Source: Acanthamoeba castellanii str. Neff
Taxonomy: Eukaryota > Discosea > Longamoebia > Acanthamoebidae
Length of the DNA: 64,000 nucleotides
Direction of reading: 5' to 3'
Assembly (NCBI RefSeq): GCF_000313135.1
Contig: NW_004457297.1
Span: 217,714 to 281,713 of the forward strand
Shown: positions 43,301 through 55,489 of the stretch, piece after piece
Position numbering within the stretch: position 1 is the first letter of the stretch
Layout: each line of letters starts with the position of its first letter
Translations under genes and position numbers: made by a program
The notes under the pieces: generated by a model
Seen by the model: only the letters and a program-made list of their open reading frames with translations
Told to the model about the DNA's origin: nothing
The model's database searches: none

Positions 43301-46300
43301 ACCTGCATCCACTCAATTTGTGCCCCACGCTGGTGTGGATCAGGACCTCACGCAAGCCGGTGTGCCACACCAGGTGAGTCCTATTTGATCATGCGGCCTC
43401 AGGATCGAAGCCATGCGGCGGAGCTGGTGCAGAGTGCACTGCCTCCTCTCGAGAGCTGCCTCACACAGGAGCGGAGGGGCATGATGCGGTACTTTGTGTG
43501 TTTAGCTAGTAATTGCTTGCGTTCTTGGATGGTATTCCTGGCTCACTCTCTTCACACCTCTGGCACAGGCCCTTGATTGAGGTTATATGCAGCGGCGTCG
43601 TCGAAACCGTGCACGACATCGCCCGCTACATTCGATGCACTCTCTTTTCCTTTCAGAGGTCCCTGCGTGTCGTACACCCGTTTCTCAGGATGTCGCCGAG
43701 TGCTGACCTCGAATTCTTGGTTTACGCGAGTACAGACCCTACGAGGAAGTGCATGTGGTGTCCAAAACCGCTCTCGGTTTCCTGGTGGAGAACGAGTTCA
43801 TTGAGTGGAGCGCCAGGGACCAGAAGTACCGCCCGACCAAGCTGGCCAAGGCCTGTGTCGCCTCGGCGCTGTCACCCGAGGAAGGCCTGGTCCGTCCTAA
43901 CCACTGCTACATGCATGCCCTCCACCCTCCAAGTGTACACTTACGCTGATGTTGCCTCGTTTCTCCTCTAGGTCGTGTTTGATGAACTCTCTCGCGGCCG
44001 CAAGAATTTTGTGCTCGATTGTCCGCTGCACCTTGTCTACCACGTCACCCCCGTCTTCCACAACATCGAACCGCACTGGAACAGGTTGGATCCCCATGTC
44101 GGGCGTGGACCAACCAACCTGAATTGACGGTTGAAACCGTGCGCTCAACATCAACACACCCACGTCGTGGCGACCCACACAGATTCTTGCAGCTCTACCT
44201 ATCGCTCAGCTCATCGGTGCGTAAGGTGGCCGATTTGGTCGGAGTCACGGAGCGCTTTCTGGTCAAGGCTTCCCACTCGCCGCCGGCTTATCAATCCATG
44301 GACCACGTAACGCACAACGTCGCTCCGCACGGTTATCGGTTGGTGTGGTCTCGCTGACGTGTGTGTGTGTACCATTGGCGCAGGTGATCCGCATCCACCG
44401 ACGATTTTACGCCGCGCTGATCCTCGACGATCTGATCAACGAAGTTCCCTTCAGCGAGGTGACCGCCAAGTACGCCACAGGCCTCCACCCCAAAAGGGAC
44501 CTTGAAGATCAAACAAACGAATGAGTGCGGCGTATGTAAGAATAGGTTTGGCGTGGTACGGGGAAGCTTGCAGAGCCTGCAGCAGACTGCGTCTACCTTT
44601 GCAGGAATGGTCCACGCCTTTTGCCAAAAGCTTGGCTGGTGCGTCATCCCACCACAACACTAACGCGCAGCAAGCTGTACTCACTCCTCGATGCCGCCGG
44701 TGGGCTACCGAACCTACACCACCAGGTGGGATATGGAACTGCTGATCTCGCACTTCACCGATCGACTCAATTTCGGCGTACAGATGGACATCTTGCCCCT
44801 CGTACAGATTCCCGAGATGAAGAACTTCAACGCCAGGTAACAACTCTCGCCACAAAGCTTTCGTGTTGTCTGCAATTGCTCATCAGTTTGTGCTGCTTCT
44901 TCTACAGAGCACTGTACAACGCTGGCTACCGTACCGTGGCGTCCATCGCGCAGGCTACAACCGAGGAGATTGCGCGCATCGTCGGACTCGCCACTCCATT
45001 CCGCAGCAAAAAGCAGGCCAGCCAGGTACGAGCCTTACTTGAAGTGGCTTCGGCTCTCCGGCGAGTTGAGAACTCAAACCTTAACCACAGTCGGCGGAAA
45101 AGAGCAAGCAGTCTTCAAAGGTCGATGCACGTATCGCAAGGGTGATGATCGCAGGAGCGCAGAAACTGTTGGGTAAGCTTAGGTCTTTATTTATAGCCAC
45201 AGAGGTGTTACTGACCATGGTACAGCCAACCAAACGATGACCCTGTACAAGTCGGCTCGGGTCCTTGCTGGTTGCATCAACACCGGTTCGCCCAACACTC
45301 AGGTGGTCAACCCGAATCGCCTTAACTTTCAGTATGAGGTACGCAACTGTTCCTGGGCTGCCAGGCAGCGTGTTCTCTTCAAGGGTGAACTCTCCTCGCT
45401 GACCATGCGACAATCTCCAGATCAAGAAATCACCGATCAAGCCGTTGGGCCAGGGGGAGTCGCCCATCAAGAGCGGTGATGCACGATCACCCAGCAAATC
45501 GCCAGACGACATGCCGCCCTCAAAGCTTCACAAGTACACTCTTCGCATATATCAATCTAACCCACATCCACTGGTACCTGGAGGCGCCTGTCTGATCGGC
45601 CAATCAATACAGCAGCCGACGAAGGCCAGGACCAGCGAAGGGCAAGGCCAAGAAGAAGGTCGCGTTCTCTCCGCCGGAGAAGTCCTTCAATGGCGGGCCA
45701 GAAGTTCAGGCCGACGTGGTGCCACTGCAGGTCCCCCCGGAGGCAGAGGAAATCGGCGATGCGCCTCGGCCGCCGACAAGCCCGCGCAAGACCATGATCG
45801 ACGCAGGCCGGCCGGCGAGTCGATTGGTCACGCGCCCGAACGAGACGACGCCGGAGAAGAAGGTTGTTGCGGATGTGCCCACCGGCCTGACCGAGCTGGT
45901 TGTCGATATCGATCTGCCGGACGATGAGAGCATGGATGAGCGGGTCAAGGTCGATGATACCGGCGTCAAGGTGGCCCGGACCAGTCCGTGGCTCTCCCGC
46001 AAGCGAAAGGTCGCCGCAGGAGCTGATGACAGCGGAGAGACCGAGGAGGGTGAGCCTCAGGAGCAGGAAGAGGGGAACGAGCCTCCTCGCAAGCGATCGC
46101 CGGCCAAGCACGCGGCAACCGAGCGCCAAGTGCTCGCGGCGACCTCTTCGGCCACGATGACGAGCACGACGTCGGCACCAACAAGAGGCCTCCCAGCGAA
46201 GCGACGACCGAGCGCTCCACCGGGCAAGGAGAACATTACCAATGCGAGGGCACCAGCAAACGCAGAGTCAAGGCCCGGGGTCAAGCAAGGCGCGGCGAGT

Positions 46301-46900
46301 GGCGTGCCGGCACCAGCGCCAGCTGCAGCCGCAGCACCAAGAGGTGAGCGAACCTCACCCACCAAAGCAATGAAACAGACGTCGCTCTTCTCCGTAGGAA
46401 TCACGCCTTCTCGCGGTACGCTGCTGCTCCCTGCCCGTTCGCTTCAGAGGTTTGTTTGGTTACGTTGCGCTTATGATGGACCCTCCACAGGTCGACGAAA
46501 GAGCGCTGAGGCCTCTGAGGAGGAACTGGGCAGCGAGGGACAGGGCCAGGATCAAGGCGCGGAGAAGAAGCGGCGCCGACGGATCACGCTCTACGATGAG
46601 CTCAACGAGGTCAAGGCCGACGCGGAGCCGCTGCCCTACCGACTCATCCCGGTCATGGACGACGATGTCGACGGCAGCGGCGGCGGCGGCGGAAAGGGAG
46701 CGACGATCGACGACTCCACCAGAGAGCTGCGGTCCGACAGCGAGAAGGAGCGGATCGAGTCGCAGGACGGTGGGCGGGATGTGATCAAGGGCATCACCTT
46801 CGACTGCCTCATCACTCAGTGGCGCAAGATCACCTCCTTCGCCTTCGCCCTCCAGCCCCTATCACCCTTCTCCAAAGCGGTACACACACACCGCACCACT

Positions 46901-46959
<59 letters not shown>

Positions 46960-49895
46960 CCGCACGCACGCACGCACGCACTAAACGCGTGACGCCAGGC
47001 GAAGATGGACAAGCGAACGAGCGCGGTGGCGATAGCGCTGTGCTGGTCGTCAACGATAGTGTATTATGTGCCCCTGATCCGGGCCGATAACACGCGCTAC
47101 GACAACCGGTACTTAGGTCTTACTTGGTTCGAAGTTTGTTGGTATCTTAGCTGGGGCCATTTGTGGGCACTGACGTTGGGCCTGGTGTTGTCCAGATGGG
47201 AGGCCATGCGCGAGGTGCTGAAGCTGAAGACGTCAAAGGTGATCTGCTTTGACATGATCGAGGCCCTCCGGCTGCTCCTCGAAGCCGGAATCCGAGGTAC
47301 GCAGTCCAACGCCCAGGTGTAGCCCTTCCATTCTCACCTTTTCGTGTTTTTCGCACACAGTGGACGGGCAGCTGTTCGACCCGCGCATTGCGGCTTGGGT
47401 GGTCGACCCGGAGGACAAGGTAGCTCCCTGCAGTAGTGAATTGTTGGGGGGAGGGCATTGAAATTTGTACAACAAACAACTAAGGCTCCCGGGTCCTTCC
47501 TAGTGCGAGGTATCGCTGGACACGCTCCTCACGCGCTTCAATCCAGACATGAAGGTCCACGGTCGGCCCGGCTCCCCTGAGTTTCTCGTCTGCAAAACTG
47601 TACGCGGCGCTCACTCAAGTGTTACAAACGTTGCGAGCTGGTGTCACTTACCCCACCCGAGGGTTAGGCGGTGCAATCGTGGATCCTGATGAAGAAGCTG
47701 GTGACCCGGCTCCGTGCCGACTCCCTGTTCCTGCCCTACCGCGACCTCGAGATGCCGCTCATTCCAGTCATGGTCCGCCGCGCCGCCGTGTGTACGTGTG
47801 TGCGCGCTCAGTTTTTATCGACGCCTTCCCTTCCTTTGACAGGCCAAGATGGAGTACCTGGGGGTGGGCTTCGTGGGCAAGGAGTGCAAGCGGCACAAGG
47901 ACCTCATGGAGGCCAAGCTCCGCTCGCTCGAGAAAGAGGCCTACGCTCTCGCCGGCCGCGAGTTCTCCCTCACCTCCGCCATGGAGACCGGTACCGCGCT
48001 ACGCTACCACCCCTCCCCCACTTCCATTTCTTCAGCCTCAGCGGGTCTGTTTTCCGATTCTAGGGATCATTCTGTTCGACGACCTGGGCATTCCGCACCC
48101 GGCGGGCGGACCCAAACAGGCCGCCTTCACCAAGGGAGGCGACAAGACCCTGGGCCACAACAACTCCAAGAACAGCAACAAGCGCCAGATCAAGCGCGGC
48201 GGTCAAGTCCGGTACGATCGTATCATCATCGCCAGTGCAGCTCCCCCCGCGCTTCTCCGTGTGCTTGACGTCCTCCCCCCCATCACACCCCATTATTTCT
48301 ATATATAATCAGATACGGGTGTAGCAAGGACATATTGAAGGCGGTCAAGGACCAGCACCCGCTGCCCAACGTGGTGCTTGAACACCGCAAGCTGACGGCG
48401 CTGATCACCAAGTACATCGACGTGCTGCCCAAGTACATCCGCTACAACGCACGGTTCGATATGGACAGGCTCCACGGCACGTGGATGCAGACGGCGTCGC
48501 CGACGGGGCGCCTGGCGGTCAAGAACCCGAACCTGCAGACTATCCCGCACAAGGTGTGCTTCATGTCGACCGGCGCAGGCACCGAGGAGGTGACCATCAC
48601 CCTGCGCGATGCCTTCCTGGCGCCCAAGGGCTGCATGCTCCTCACCGCCGACTACTCCCAGCTCGAGTTGCGGTACGACGTCGCCTCGACCGACGTCAGT
48701 ACTTGGTGACGCGACCCCCAAGGCAGGCCACTGACTGATAAACATGGAATCCGCTTGTGTGCGCGTGTGCGTGTGGTGACAGATTGATGGCCCATTTCTC
48801 GAAGGACGCGCTGTTGATCAGCACCCTGAAAGCTGGCGGCGACCTCTTCATCATGATCGCGTCGCAGTGGCTGGGCAAGGACCCCTCCCTCGTGACCAAA
48901 CAGGAGAGGACCCACGTACGCGCACCATCTAATTCGTTTCTTCTCTCCATCCGTGCGCTCACGCTCACCACCGCACACGCACACGCACATGCACACACAC
49001 ACACGCGCGCGTGCTGTGTAGGCCAAGGGCATGTGCTACGGCATTCTCTACGGGATGGGCGCTCATTCGCTCAGCGAACAACTCGAAGTCAGCCCCGAGG
49101 AGGCCGCAGTCTTTCTGGAGAAATTCAAACAGACCTACAAAGGGTGCGACCCCTCGGGCGAGTGTGTGTGCTGCGTGCGTGCGTGCATGTGCGTCGTGTG
49201 TCTAATCGAGCTATGGGCAGAGTAAACGAGTTCCTGTTCAAGACGGTGGAGAGCTGCCGTAAGAAAGGCTACGTGGAGACCATTGCGGGCCGGCGACGCT
49301 ACTTCCCCGAGATTAACTCGCCCAACACCACCCAGCGCCGAGCCGCCGAGCGATGCGCCGTCAACACCATCTGCCAAGTATAGTGCCCGGCTTCTCCGTC
49401 ACACACAAACACACACACACACACACACCGCACTCCACTCGCCGCTCAACTCTTCGTTGTCATGTGTGGTGTCGTGTGTGGTGTCGTGTGTCAGGGGTCG
49501 GCAGCCGACCTGATGAAGATAGCCATGATCAACATCGCCAAGAAGTTTGAGGAGGGCTGGCCGGACTACTACGCCACTGACGGTAGGAACACACACGACA
49601 CACACGCCACACGCATTTATATGCACGTGCCGCACACACGCACCACACACCACACAACGCGAGAGTGGCTCGCAGCAACTGACGGGTGGTGGCGACAGAG
49701 GGCCAGCGCGGGCTGACGGCGCCGCACTTGGCGCTGCAGATCCACGACGAGCTGGTGATCGAGCTGCCCGAGCAGGACCTGGCGCGCGTGCAGGCCATCG
49801 TCAAGCAGGAGATGGAACACGCCGTCGCGCTCGACGTGCCCATGGTCGTCAATCTCTTTGCCGGCCAGCGCTGGGGCTCCCTCGAACCTGTTTGA
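40307..49895 (+). CDS. POLQ: DNA polymerase theta (helicase-polymerase)
   Basis: Microhomology-mediated end-joining polymerase, the longest gene here, with some thirty exons. First exon 40307-40384 (MNQGKKGAL), second from 40453 with a Ser/Pro-rich N-terminal extension of about 370 aa. Helicase: [10 protein letters not shown] (41699-41728), DEVH split by an intron (42255/42333), [15 protein letters not shown] (about 43256-43287), then a winged-helix and Sec63-like region. The central linker (about 45400-46800) is basic and low-complexity. The pseudo-exonuclease region has [15 protein letters not shown]. The family-A polymerase shows motif A DYSQLELR (48651-48673, split by an intron), motif [13 protein letters not shown] (49024 on) and motif C QIHDELV (about 49737-49757). 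All catalytic acidic residues are present. Full-length helicase plus polymerase distinguishes it from HELQ or POLN. Some internal boundaries are unresolved. Confidence 0.93.
46901..46981. repeat. (CGCA)n tetranucleotide microsatellite in POLQ intron
   Basis: About 20 tandem GCAC/ACGC units with one slip near 46960, inside the intron that begins after GCG at about 46879. Confidence 0.95.
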
Positions 49896-50049
49896 CGGGC
49901 CAATGTTTGTCCTCCTCTCTCTCTTTGGTCACACAACTGACCAACCACCCAGCCCTCGTTATTTTTACCCACCAATGTCCTTTTTTGTTGAGTATTTCTT
50001 TTTGTTGCACATTGTTTTATGCGCCATTTCTTTCTTGGGCCGAGACTAG

Positions 50050-50701
50050 ATGGCGGAGTACGGGGTGGTGGTGTTGGGCGCTGCCGGGGTGGGCAAGACG
50101 GCGCTCACGGTGGGGTTTGCCACGGGCCACTTCCAAGAGGATTGGGAGGTGACGGTCGATGACTCCTACCGCAAGCAATTCGCGGTGGACGGCGAGACAT
50201 GTCTCCTCGACATCCTCGACACCGCCGACCAAGAACACAGGCACCCTTCTCGTCCTCATCATCTTCTCATTCCGATTTCACGTTTTGCTCACCTTCACCT
50301 TCTTCTCCAATCTCCAAACGTCGTTGCACAGTGCACTCAAAGATCAGTACCTGCGCCGGGCCGAGGGCTTCATGATCGTCTACGCCATCACGTCGCACTC
50401 CTCGTTTGAGTCGGTGGCCGGGTTCCGCGACAGAATGCTGGCCCTCAAGATGCTCGACGCGGTGCCGATGGTGGTGGTGGGCAACAAGTGCGACCTCGAC
50501 GGGCAGCGCGCCGTGGCGACGGACGAGGGCGCGGCGTTGACCGCGTCGTTCGGGCCGAGCTGCCGGTTCATCGAGACGTCAGCCCAGTCGCGCATCAATG
50601 TCGAGGAGGCCTTCGCCCAGCTGGTCCGCGCCATACGGCAGCCTAACGCACCCCCGCTAGACCCAAGCGCTGAACGACGTCGCAAGTGTTCCCTCTTCTG
50701 A
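50050..50701 (+). CDS. Ras-family GTPase with altered P-loop and switch residues
   Basis: Small GTPase, 186 aa; exons 50050-50240 and 50332-50701. Numbering matches human Ras exactly: GAAGVGKT P-loop (Ala at 12), TVDDSY switch I (Trp32, Val34, Val36, Asp37), DTADQEH switch II (Asp at 60, Gln61 kept), NKCDL and ETSA guanine-binding motifs, and a C-terminal CSLF prenylation box after a basic patch. The intron 50241-50331 begins GC and ends AG; the alternative GT donors break the frame. The Ala12 and Asp60 changes predict abnormal GTP hydrolysis or switching. It converges with the mitochondrial carrier gene, 73 bp between stops. Confidence 0.92.
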
Positions 50702-50774
50702 TCGCACAGCGCACAGATGTCTAGATACGGCTCCGTCCAGTCGGCAATCAAACCCCAAGCCACGGTGATTGGTT

Positions 50775-52979
50775 TTATTCGAGGCGGTCGAGGATGGAGT
50801 AGACGCCGCTCATGATGAGGTGGTAGCTGCAGAAGTAGGGCACCACCCACAGCTGCGCCAACAGCCCCGCGTAGAATCCTGTAATTAAAAAAACAAAACA
50901 AAAAACAACAAAAAAACAAAAGAAAAGGTGAGTCGTATGCCTGCATACACGCACACAGCACACACGAACGCACAAACCTGATGCACCGCCGCCATTGTAG
51001 ATGTCCACACAACACTCAAAAAATCCTGCACAAGAGAGCGAGCACCACCATCGCCACGGCAAAATGGTGCGTAAGTAAATGACGCTCAAGTCCGAGTAGG
51101 TCCCCGCCCAACGTTCCGACGTAAGAGGAGAAGGAAAAGAAAAATGAGAGCTTGCACAGAGCGTACCTTTGTTGGTGAGCTCCATGCGGTACTCGATGTT
51201 GATGAGCGGCAGACAGGCGACTCGCGCAATGAAGGAGACCAGACAATCCTTCACCAGCTGCCTGGTCTCATCGCCCACCCTGATCATGTATTTCCTGTAT
51301 TGTGGCCGCACACAACGCACATGAGTCAACACACGCGTTGCATGCGTGCCACCAAACATACACGACACACGACACACGACACACGACACACGACACACGA
51401 CACAGTGGGCGGTGGCCGAGTACCGAACGGCCGGTTTCGACTCGACCATGAATAACAGCTCCTGCGTGGTGTGCAGCACCAGCTGAAAGTAGGCCGAAGA
51501 AGAAAGAAGAAGAACGAAGACGAAGAAAGAAGAAGACCGAAGAAAGAAGAAACTGAGCTCTATACGCAATGCTGGTAGCGTGGTGTTGTGCTCGCACCTC
51601 CTGGAGCAGTTGGTTGGCCAGTGCCGGCTTCCAGCTCATGTACAGGTACTCCAGGGTGTCCTTGGCCTTGCCTACAACGCGCCGGAGGGGAGAGGAAGGG
51701 GTCAGCCAGGCGAAGGGTCGCGCGCGGGGAGTTGGCTGCAAGGCGGTGAGGTGGAGTCCATACCGCCCTGCTGCTCGGCGAGATCTGATCGGAGCCCCTG
51801 GAGGAGTCGCCAATAGCGCCTCCCAAACGGGACACCAATCAGCCGCCTTCGATCTACATCTCGACACACGACACACACGACACACACGACACACACACGA
51901 CACACACACACGCACACACACGACACACACACACGCACACACACGACACACACACACGCACACACACGACACACACACACGCACACACACGACACAGATC
52001 AGAACTCGGTCATCGCTGAAGCGAGCAGAGACGTCGTACCCACAGATTCGGGGTCGCACCGCATGGCGGCGATCATGCGCGTTTCGAGCACCTCCATGGG
52101 CAGCGTCGCCACCACGGCCACCGCCGCCGAGAACACCCCGGCCAGCACCGCCTTTCGATAGTTACTGCCCCCCCCCGAGCGTACCGTCGTCATCACCACC
52201 ATCCTCATGCATTATTATATTTCTTATTTTATTTATGTATTACATTTTATTTTATTTGTATATATTATTATTCATTATTATTTATGTATATTATGCGTTA
52301 TTATACCTCATGCGGCCGGTGGTGTCTTCAAGGAAGAGGCGCAGGCTGGTCCAGGTGGCCAGCTTGACGCCGCTGTAAACGGCAGTCCGCACGCACGCGC
52401 TCAGGTTGCCGTGCAGGAACCCGCGCACGCCGTCCCTCCGCCAGATGTCCCGCGTGGTGCCCAGCACCGAAGACTTCCTCCCCTCTGCACACGCACCCCG
52501 GCGTCAGCCCAGTGCACATCATACACGCCACACGCCACACGACACACACCGCACACCAAACGTACTGATTTGGTCGAGCAGCAGCTGCACGTGGACATTC
52601 CGCAGTGGTGAGGTCAGCGTGCGTGCGGCGGTCACAGCCACCGCGCCTGCGGAGGCGAGCACAAGAAGCCTCGCGGGTGAGTACCACACTTGGCGGCCAC
52701 TTGCCGTGTGTTTACATTTATTTTATATATATCTATTTACTTGTTGATTGATTATTGATTTATATTGATTTATGAAGTGAAACGTACCGATGCCGAAGTT
52801 GGCCAAGCGCCACGACGTGGAGCGAGCCAGCCCCTCGGCTTCCACTGAGTCGCGCGCGCTCTCGTGCCGCAGCTGCGCCAACCCACCCGCTCCTAACCCC
52901 ATCATTCACCCCCCCCCAAATAAAAACAAATTAAAAACAACAAACCTGCGACGCGTGTGTGGCTCAGTCGCACCTCCAT
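50775..52979 (-). CDS. Mitochondrial carrier family (SLC25-like) protein
   Basis: Predicted inner- or outer-membrane carrier-fold protein, 341 aa from 11 exons (minus): 52979-52946, 52892-52788, 52646-52566, 52484-52307, 52164-52040, 51853-51764, 51671-51598, 51482-51424, 51294-51167, 51025-50978, 50878-50775. Carrier-like features are AVTAARTLTSPLRNVHVQL, DIWRRDGVRGFLHGNL, AVVATLPMEVLETRM (P-x-E-x3-T-R signature) and GFYAGLLAQLWVVPYF. Only one of the three repeats carries a near-canonical signature, as in divergent members such as SLC25A46 or MTCH; a transported substrate cannot be guessed. The first exon codes only 11 residues. Confidence 0.78.
51862..51996. repeat. 23-bp minisatellite (CGACACACACACACGCACACACA) region in carrier intron
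   Basis: CGAC recurs at 51898, 51921, 51944, 51967 and 51990, a strict 23-bp period over four units, preceded by shorter CGACACACA units from 51862. It lies in the intron 52039-51854. Confidence 0.9.
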
Positions 52980-53126
52980 AGCGAGGCATGTTGGTTTGCG
53001 CTGTGTGCGCTGGAGGCAAATGGTGGCTTGCCTCTTGGCAGTTGTGTTTTTATTTATTTATTTATCTTTCTCGTTGCGGTCCGTGGATCCGCAACTCTAT
53101 CCAGCCCACTGGGCGAAAGGCCTTGC

Positions 53127-54020
53127 CTACAGCAGCGCGGCGAGCCACTGGACCCAGTGGGTGAGCTGCGCGCCCGACGAGGTCTGGGTCGGGTCGGCCG
53201 ACCCGATGATGATCTCCATCACCGCCATCCACCCGCCGTCCTGGGCGTCCTCGCCGTAGCCCCAGTCGTAGAAGTCCGGACACACGCCATACCAGGCGCC
53301 CTTGCCGTCGGCGTAGCGCCACAGATAGCATTCGTCAATCGTTCCGTACATGCACTTGAGGCTCGCGCTCCTGGCCGGCAGCTCGTTGCCCAAGTACCAC
53401 GGGCTGCATGCATCGATGCCGGAGACCTCAGTGGGCGCACTGCTGTTGGTGCCGAAGAGAGGCGAGGCGTCACCGTCGCTGGTCCTGCTGGCCGGCCCTA
53501 TATCCTCCACCTCGCCCCTCTTCTCATCAGAAGGAGTTGGCCCGGGTGAGGTTTCGGTGAGATCGAGGCCGGTGAGGACTTGCGCAGGCTCACTCTCGCC
53601 GTAGCAGAAGACCACGGCGCCGCCGTTGTTGCGCACCCAGTCCTTGATGGCCGTGCGAGTGTCCTGGCTCAGCGCTGCTTTCATCTCGGAAGCGGTGCTT
53701 TCTTCTGTTTCGATGAAGATGACCACCTTGCCGTTCCACAGGGCCGAGCGCCAGGCCGCCTTGTCCGTGTAGTCCTCGATCTTGATCACGCTCTCGCCTG
53801 CGAGGGACTCGACGAACCGCGCCACAAGGACCGCCTCACCAGTTCCGCTGGGGTTTTCACTGTTCCACGCCCTGGCGTCCACAAAGTTGGGGTCGAAGCC
53901 GATCACGACGCTCTGCTCCACCTCGGTGGTGGGAACGCCACCGAGAACGAAAGAAGAACAACAGGACAAGAGAACGAACAACAGCGCCACGGCGGAGAAG
54001 GCCATCGTCGTCTTCTTCAT
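53127..54020 (-). CDS. Secreted protein, 297 aa, function unknown
   Basis: Single-exon gene. The signal peptide is AFSAVALLFVLLSCCSSFVLGG. The first 170 mature residues alternate strands and helices (VVIGFDPNFV, KVVIFIETEES, NNGGAVVFCYGE), suggesting a Rossmann/flavodoxin-like or ThuA-like fold; that is inference. An acidic Ser/Pro/Thr linker leads to a Cys-containing tail (CSPWYLGNE, CMYGTIDECYLWRYADG, GVCPDFYDWGYG). No catalytic motif is recognised. Like the SET gene, it lacks introns. Confidence 0.75.
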   Translation of the reverse strand: MKKTTMAFSAVALLFVLLSCCSSFVLGGVPTTEVEQSVVIGFDPNFVDARAWNSENPSGTGEAVLVARFVESLAGESVIKIEDYTDKAAWRSALWNGKVVIFIETEESTASEMKAALSQDTRTAIKDWVRNNGGAVVFCYGESEPAQVLTGLDLTETSPGPTPSDEKRGEVEDIGPASRTSDGDASPLFGTNSSAPTEVSGIDACSPWYLGNELPARSASLKCMYGTIDECYLWRYADGKGAWYGVCPDFYDWGYGEDAQDGGWMAVMEIIIGSADPTQTSSGAQLTHWVQWLAALL

Positions 54021-54209
54021 GGTTGTGAGGTTCGTGTCGTTTGGTCGTAGCGAGCCGAAACCCCTGCGACAGAGCGAAACAGACGAAAAAGGGGAACCTC
54101 CTTCCTTTTTCATCCTTCTTCTTCTTCTTCTGTACACCACCTTCCACCTCCGACTTTCTTCTTTACACCACCGGGGGTACACGACGAATGAGTGACAGAG
54201 AGCCAGGAG

Positions 54210-55214
54210 TCAGGAGGAGGCGGCCATGTTTCGCGTTCGCTCCTTGGTGGTGCCCTTGTCCTTGCCCCGCGCCTTTGGTCGTAGCTTGTTGCGCGCGGAC
54301 ATGGTGGAGTGGAACGGACACTGGAAGAGCTTGCCCTTCTTCTCCGCGTTGTCCTGCTTCACCAGCAGCAGGCCTGTCTCGATTGGATTCCGATGAGGTC
54401 AGCACTCACGCACACACTGCTGCACACCGCACTCACCACCGCACACGCACACGCACAAGAGCTTACCGTAGCTCTGCTGGTCCTCTTGGCTCATGCCGTT
54501 GAAGTACTGCCAGGCGGCGACTTCGCTGTGCCCTTCGGCGCAGTGTCCCTGCTTGGTGAAGAAGCACAGCCACTGCTCCGCCACCACGCCGCGCGCGTCA
54601 GCCAGGTGCGCCCAGTCGCTCTCGGGCAGCACCTCCATCACCTCGTCACGGCTTAGCACCACCACGCTCGGCCCTGAACGTTTGTGTCATGAAGGTGTGT
54701 CAACGATGAAGCTGATGTGGATCAATCGACGCTCTTGTGTCGGTCGTACGGATCTTGTGGAGGAAGGCCGGTCGGTTATCTCGCGGCTTGGGACCAGGGT
54801 AGTAGCCGGAGCACTGGCAGGAGCCCTTGGCCATGTCGTGGTACTGGGGCACCTTGTCCCGCGGGCACCCCTTCTTTTGGGTCTTGATGGTCTTCAGGTT
54901 CTTCAGCAAGTCCCATCGACCCCGCTTGTTCAGTGACACTGTGACCCCGCCCCTTGTAGCAGCTGCATGTGTTGTAGCTGCACGCAGAACATGCAAACGA
55001 CATCGCATGAGCAACATGAGCAGTCGCTAACAACACATGCAGAGAAACCATGCACTTCGTTGTTCTTGTACTTGGAGAGAGCAGTACGAGTTTGTGAGCG
55101 GTGAGCGGGGTAGATATCGATCTCGCCTCCGGCCACCAGGTCATTCGCGCAGTTGGTGCAGTAGTACACCGTTCCGGCCGTCCTCTTGCCCCTTATCACC
55201 GTCTTCACTCGCAT
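54210..55214 (-). CDS. Hypothetical Cys/His-containing protein, 253 aa
   Basis: Exons (minus): 55214-55037, 54962-54750, 54673-54467, 54373-54210; the lengths sum to 762 nt, exactly 254 codons, which supports the model. Cys/His pairs that could bind zinc are YYCTNCAND near the N-terminus, GSCQCSGYY in the middle, and QGHCAEGH and FQCPFH towards the C-terminus. The end is strongly basic (RNKLRPKARGKDKGTTKERTR), so nuclear or nucleic-acid-associated function is plausible. No family is recognised. The first donor (GTGTTG) is weak. Confidence 0.6.
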
Positions 55215-55489
55215 GGGTGGTGCTTCCGTTGTGCTTGAAAGAGGTTGTACAAGCTCTTCGTTTCTTTTCTCTCTCTTTTATGGTCCGCCTTTCCGTGAAC
55301 TGCGTTTGGCTGCATTGGCTGCCTGAAGCAATGTGCGAGAAGAGGCGTTCTTGTTGCTGTTGCTGTTGTTGTTGCCGTTGTTGTGGTGTGTTGGGAGGGG
55401 ATACTACAGTGCATACACAAAGAGTCTAGAGGAAGATAGAGATGGAGAGAAGGGCAAGAAGGGGCCGTGATGCCTCAGCAGAGGAGAGT

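Noticed and set aside
51898..51996. Regular spacing suggesting a CRISPR-like array
   Set aside because: Units abut with no unique spacers, the sequence is simple CA-derived, and the genome is eukaryotic.
51268..52059. 264-codon minus-strand frame with CVCVRVC runs
   Set aside because: Produced by translating the CA/CGAC minisatellite and introns of the carrier gene.
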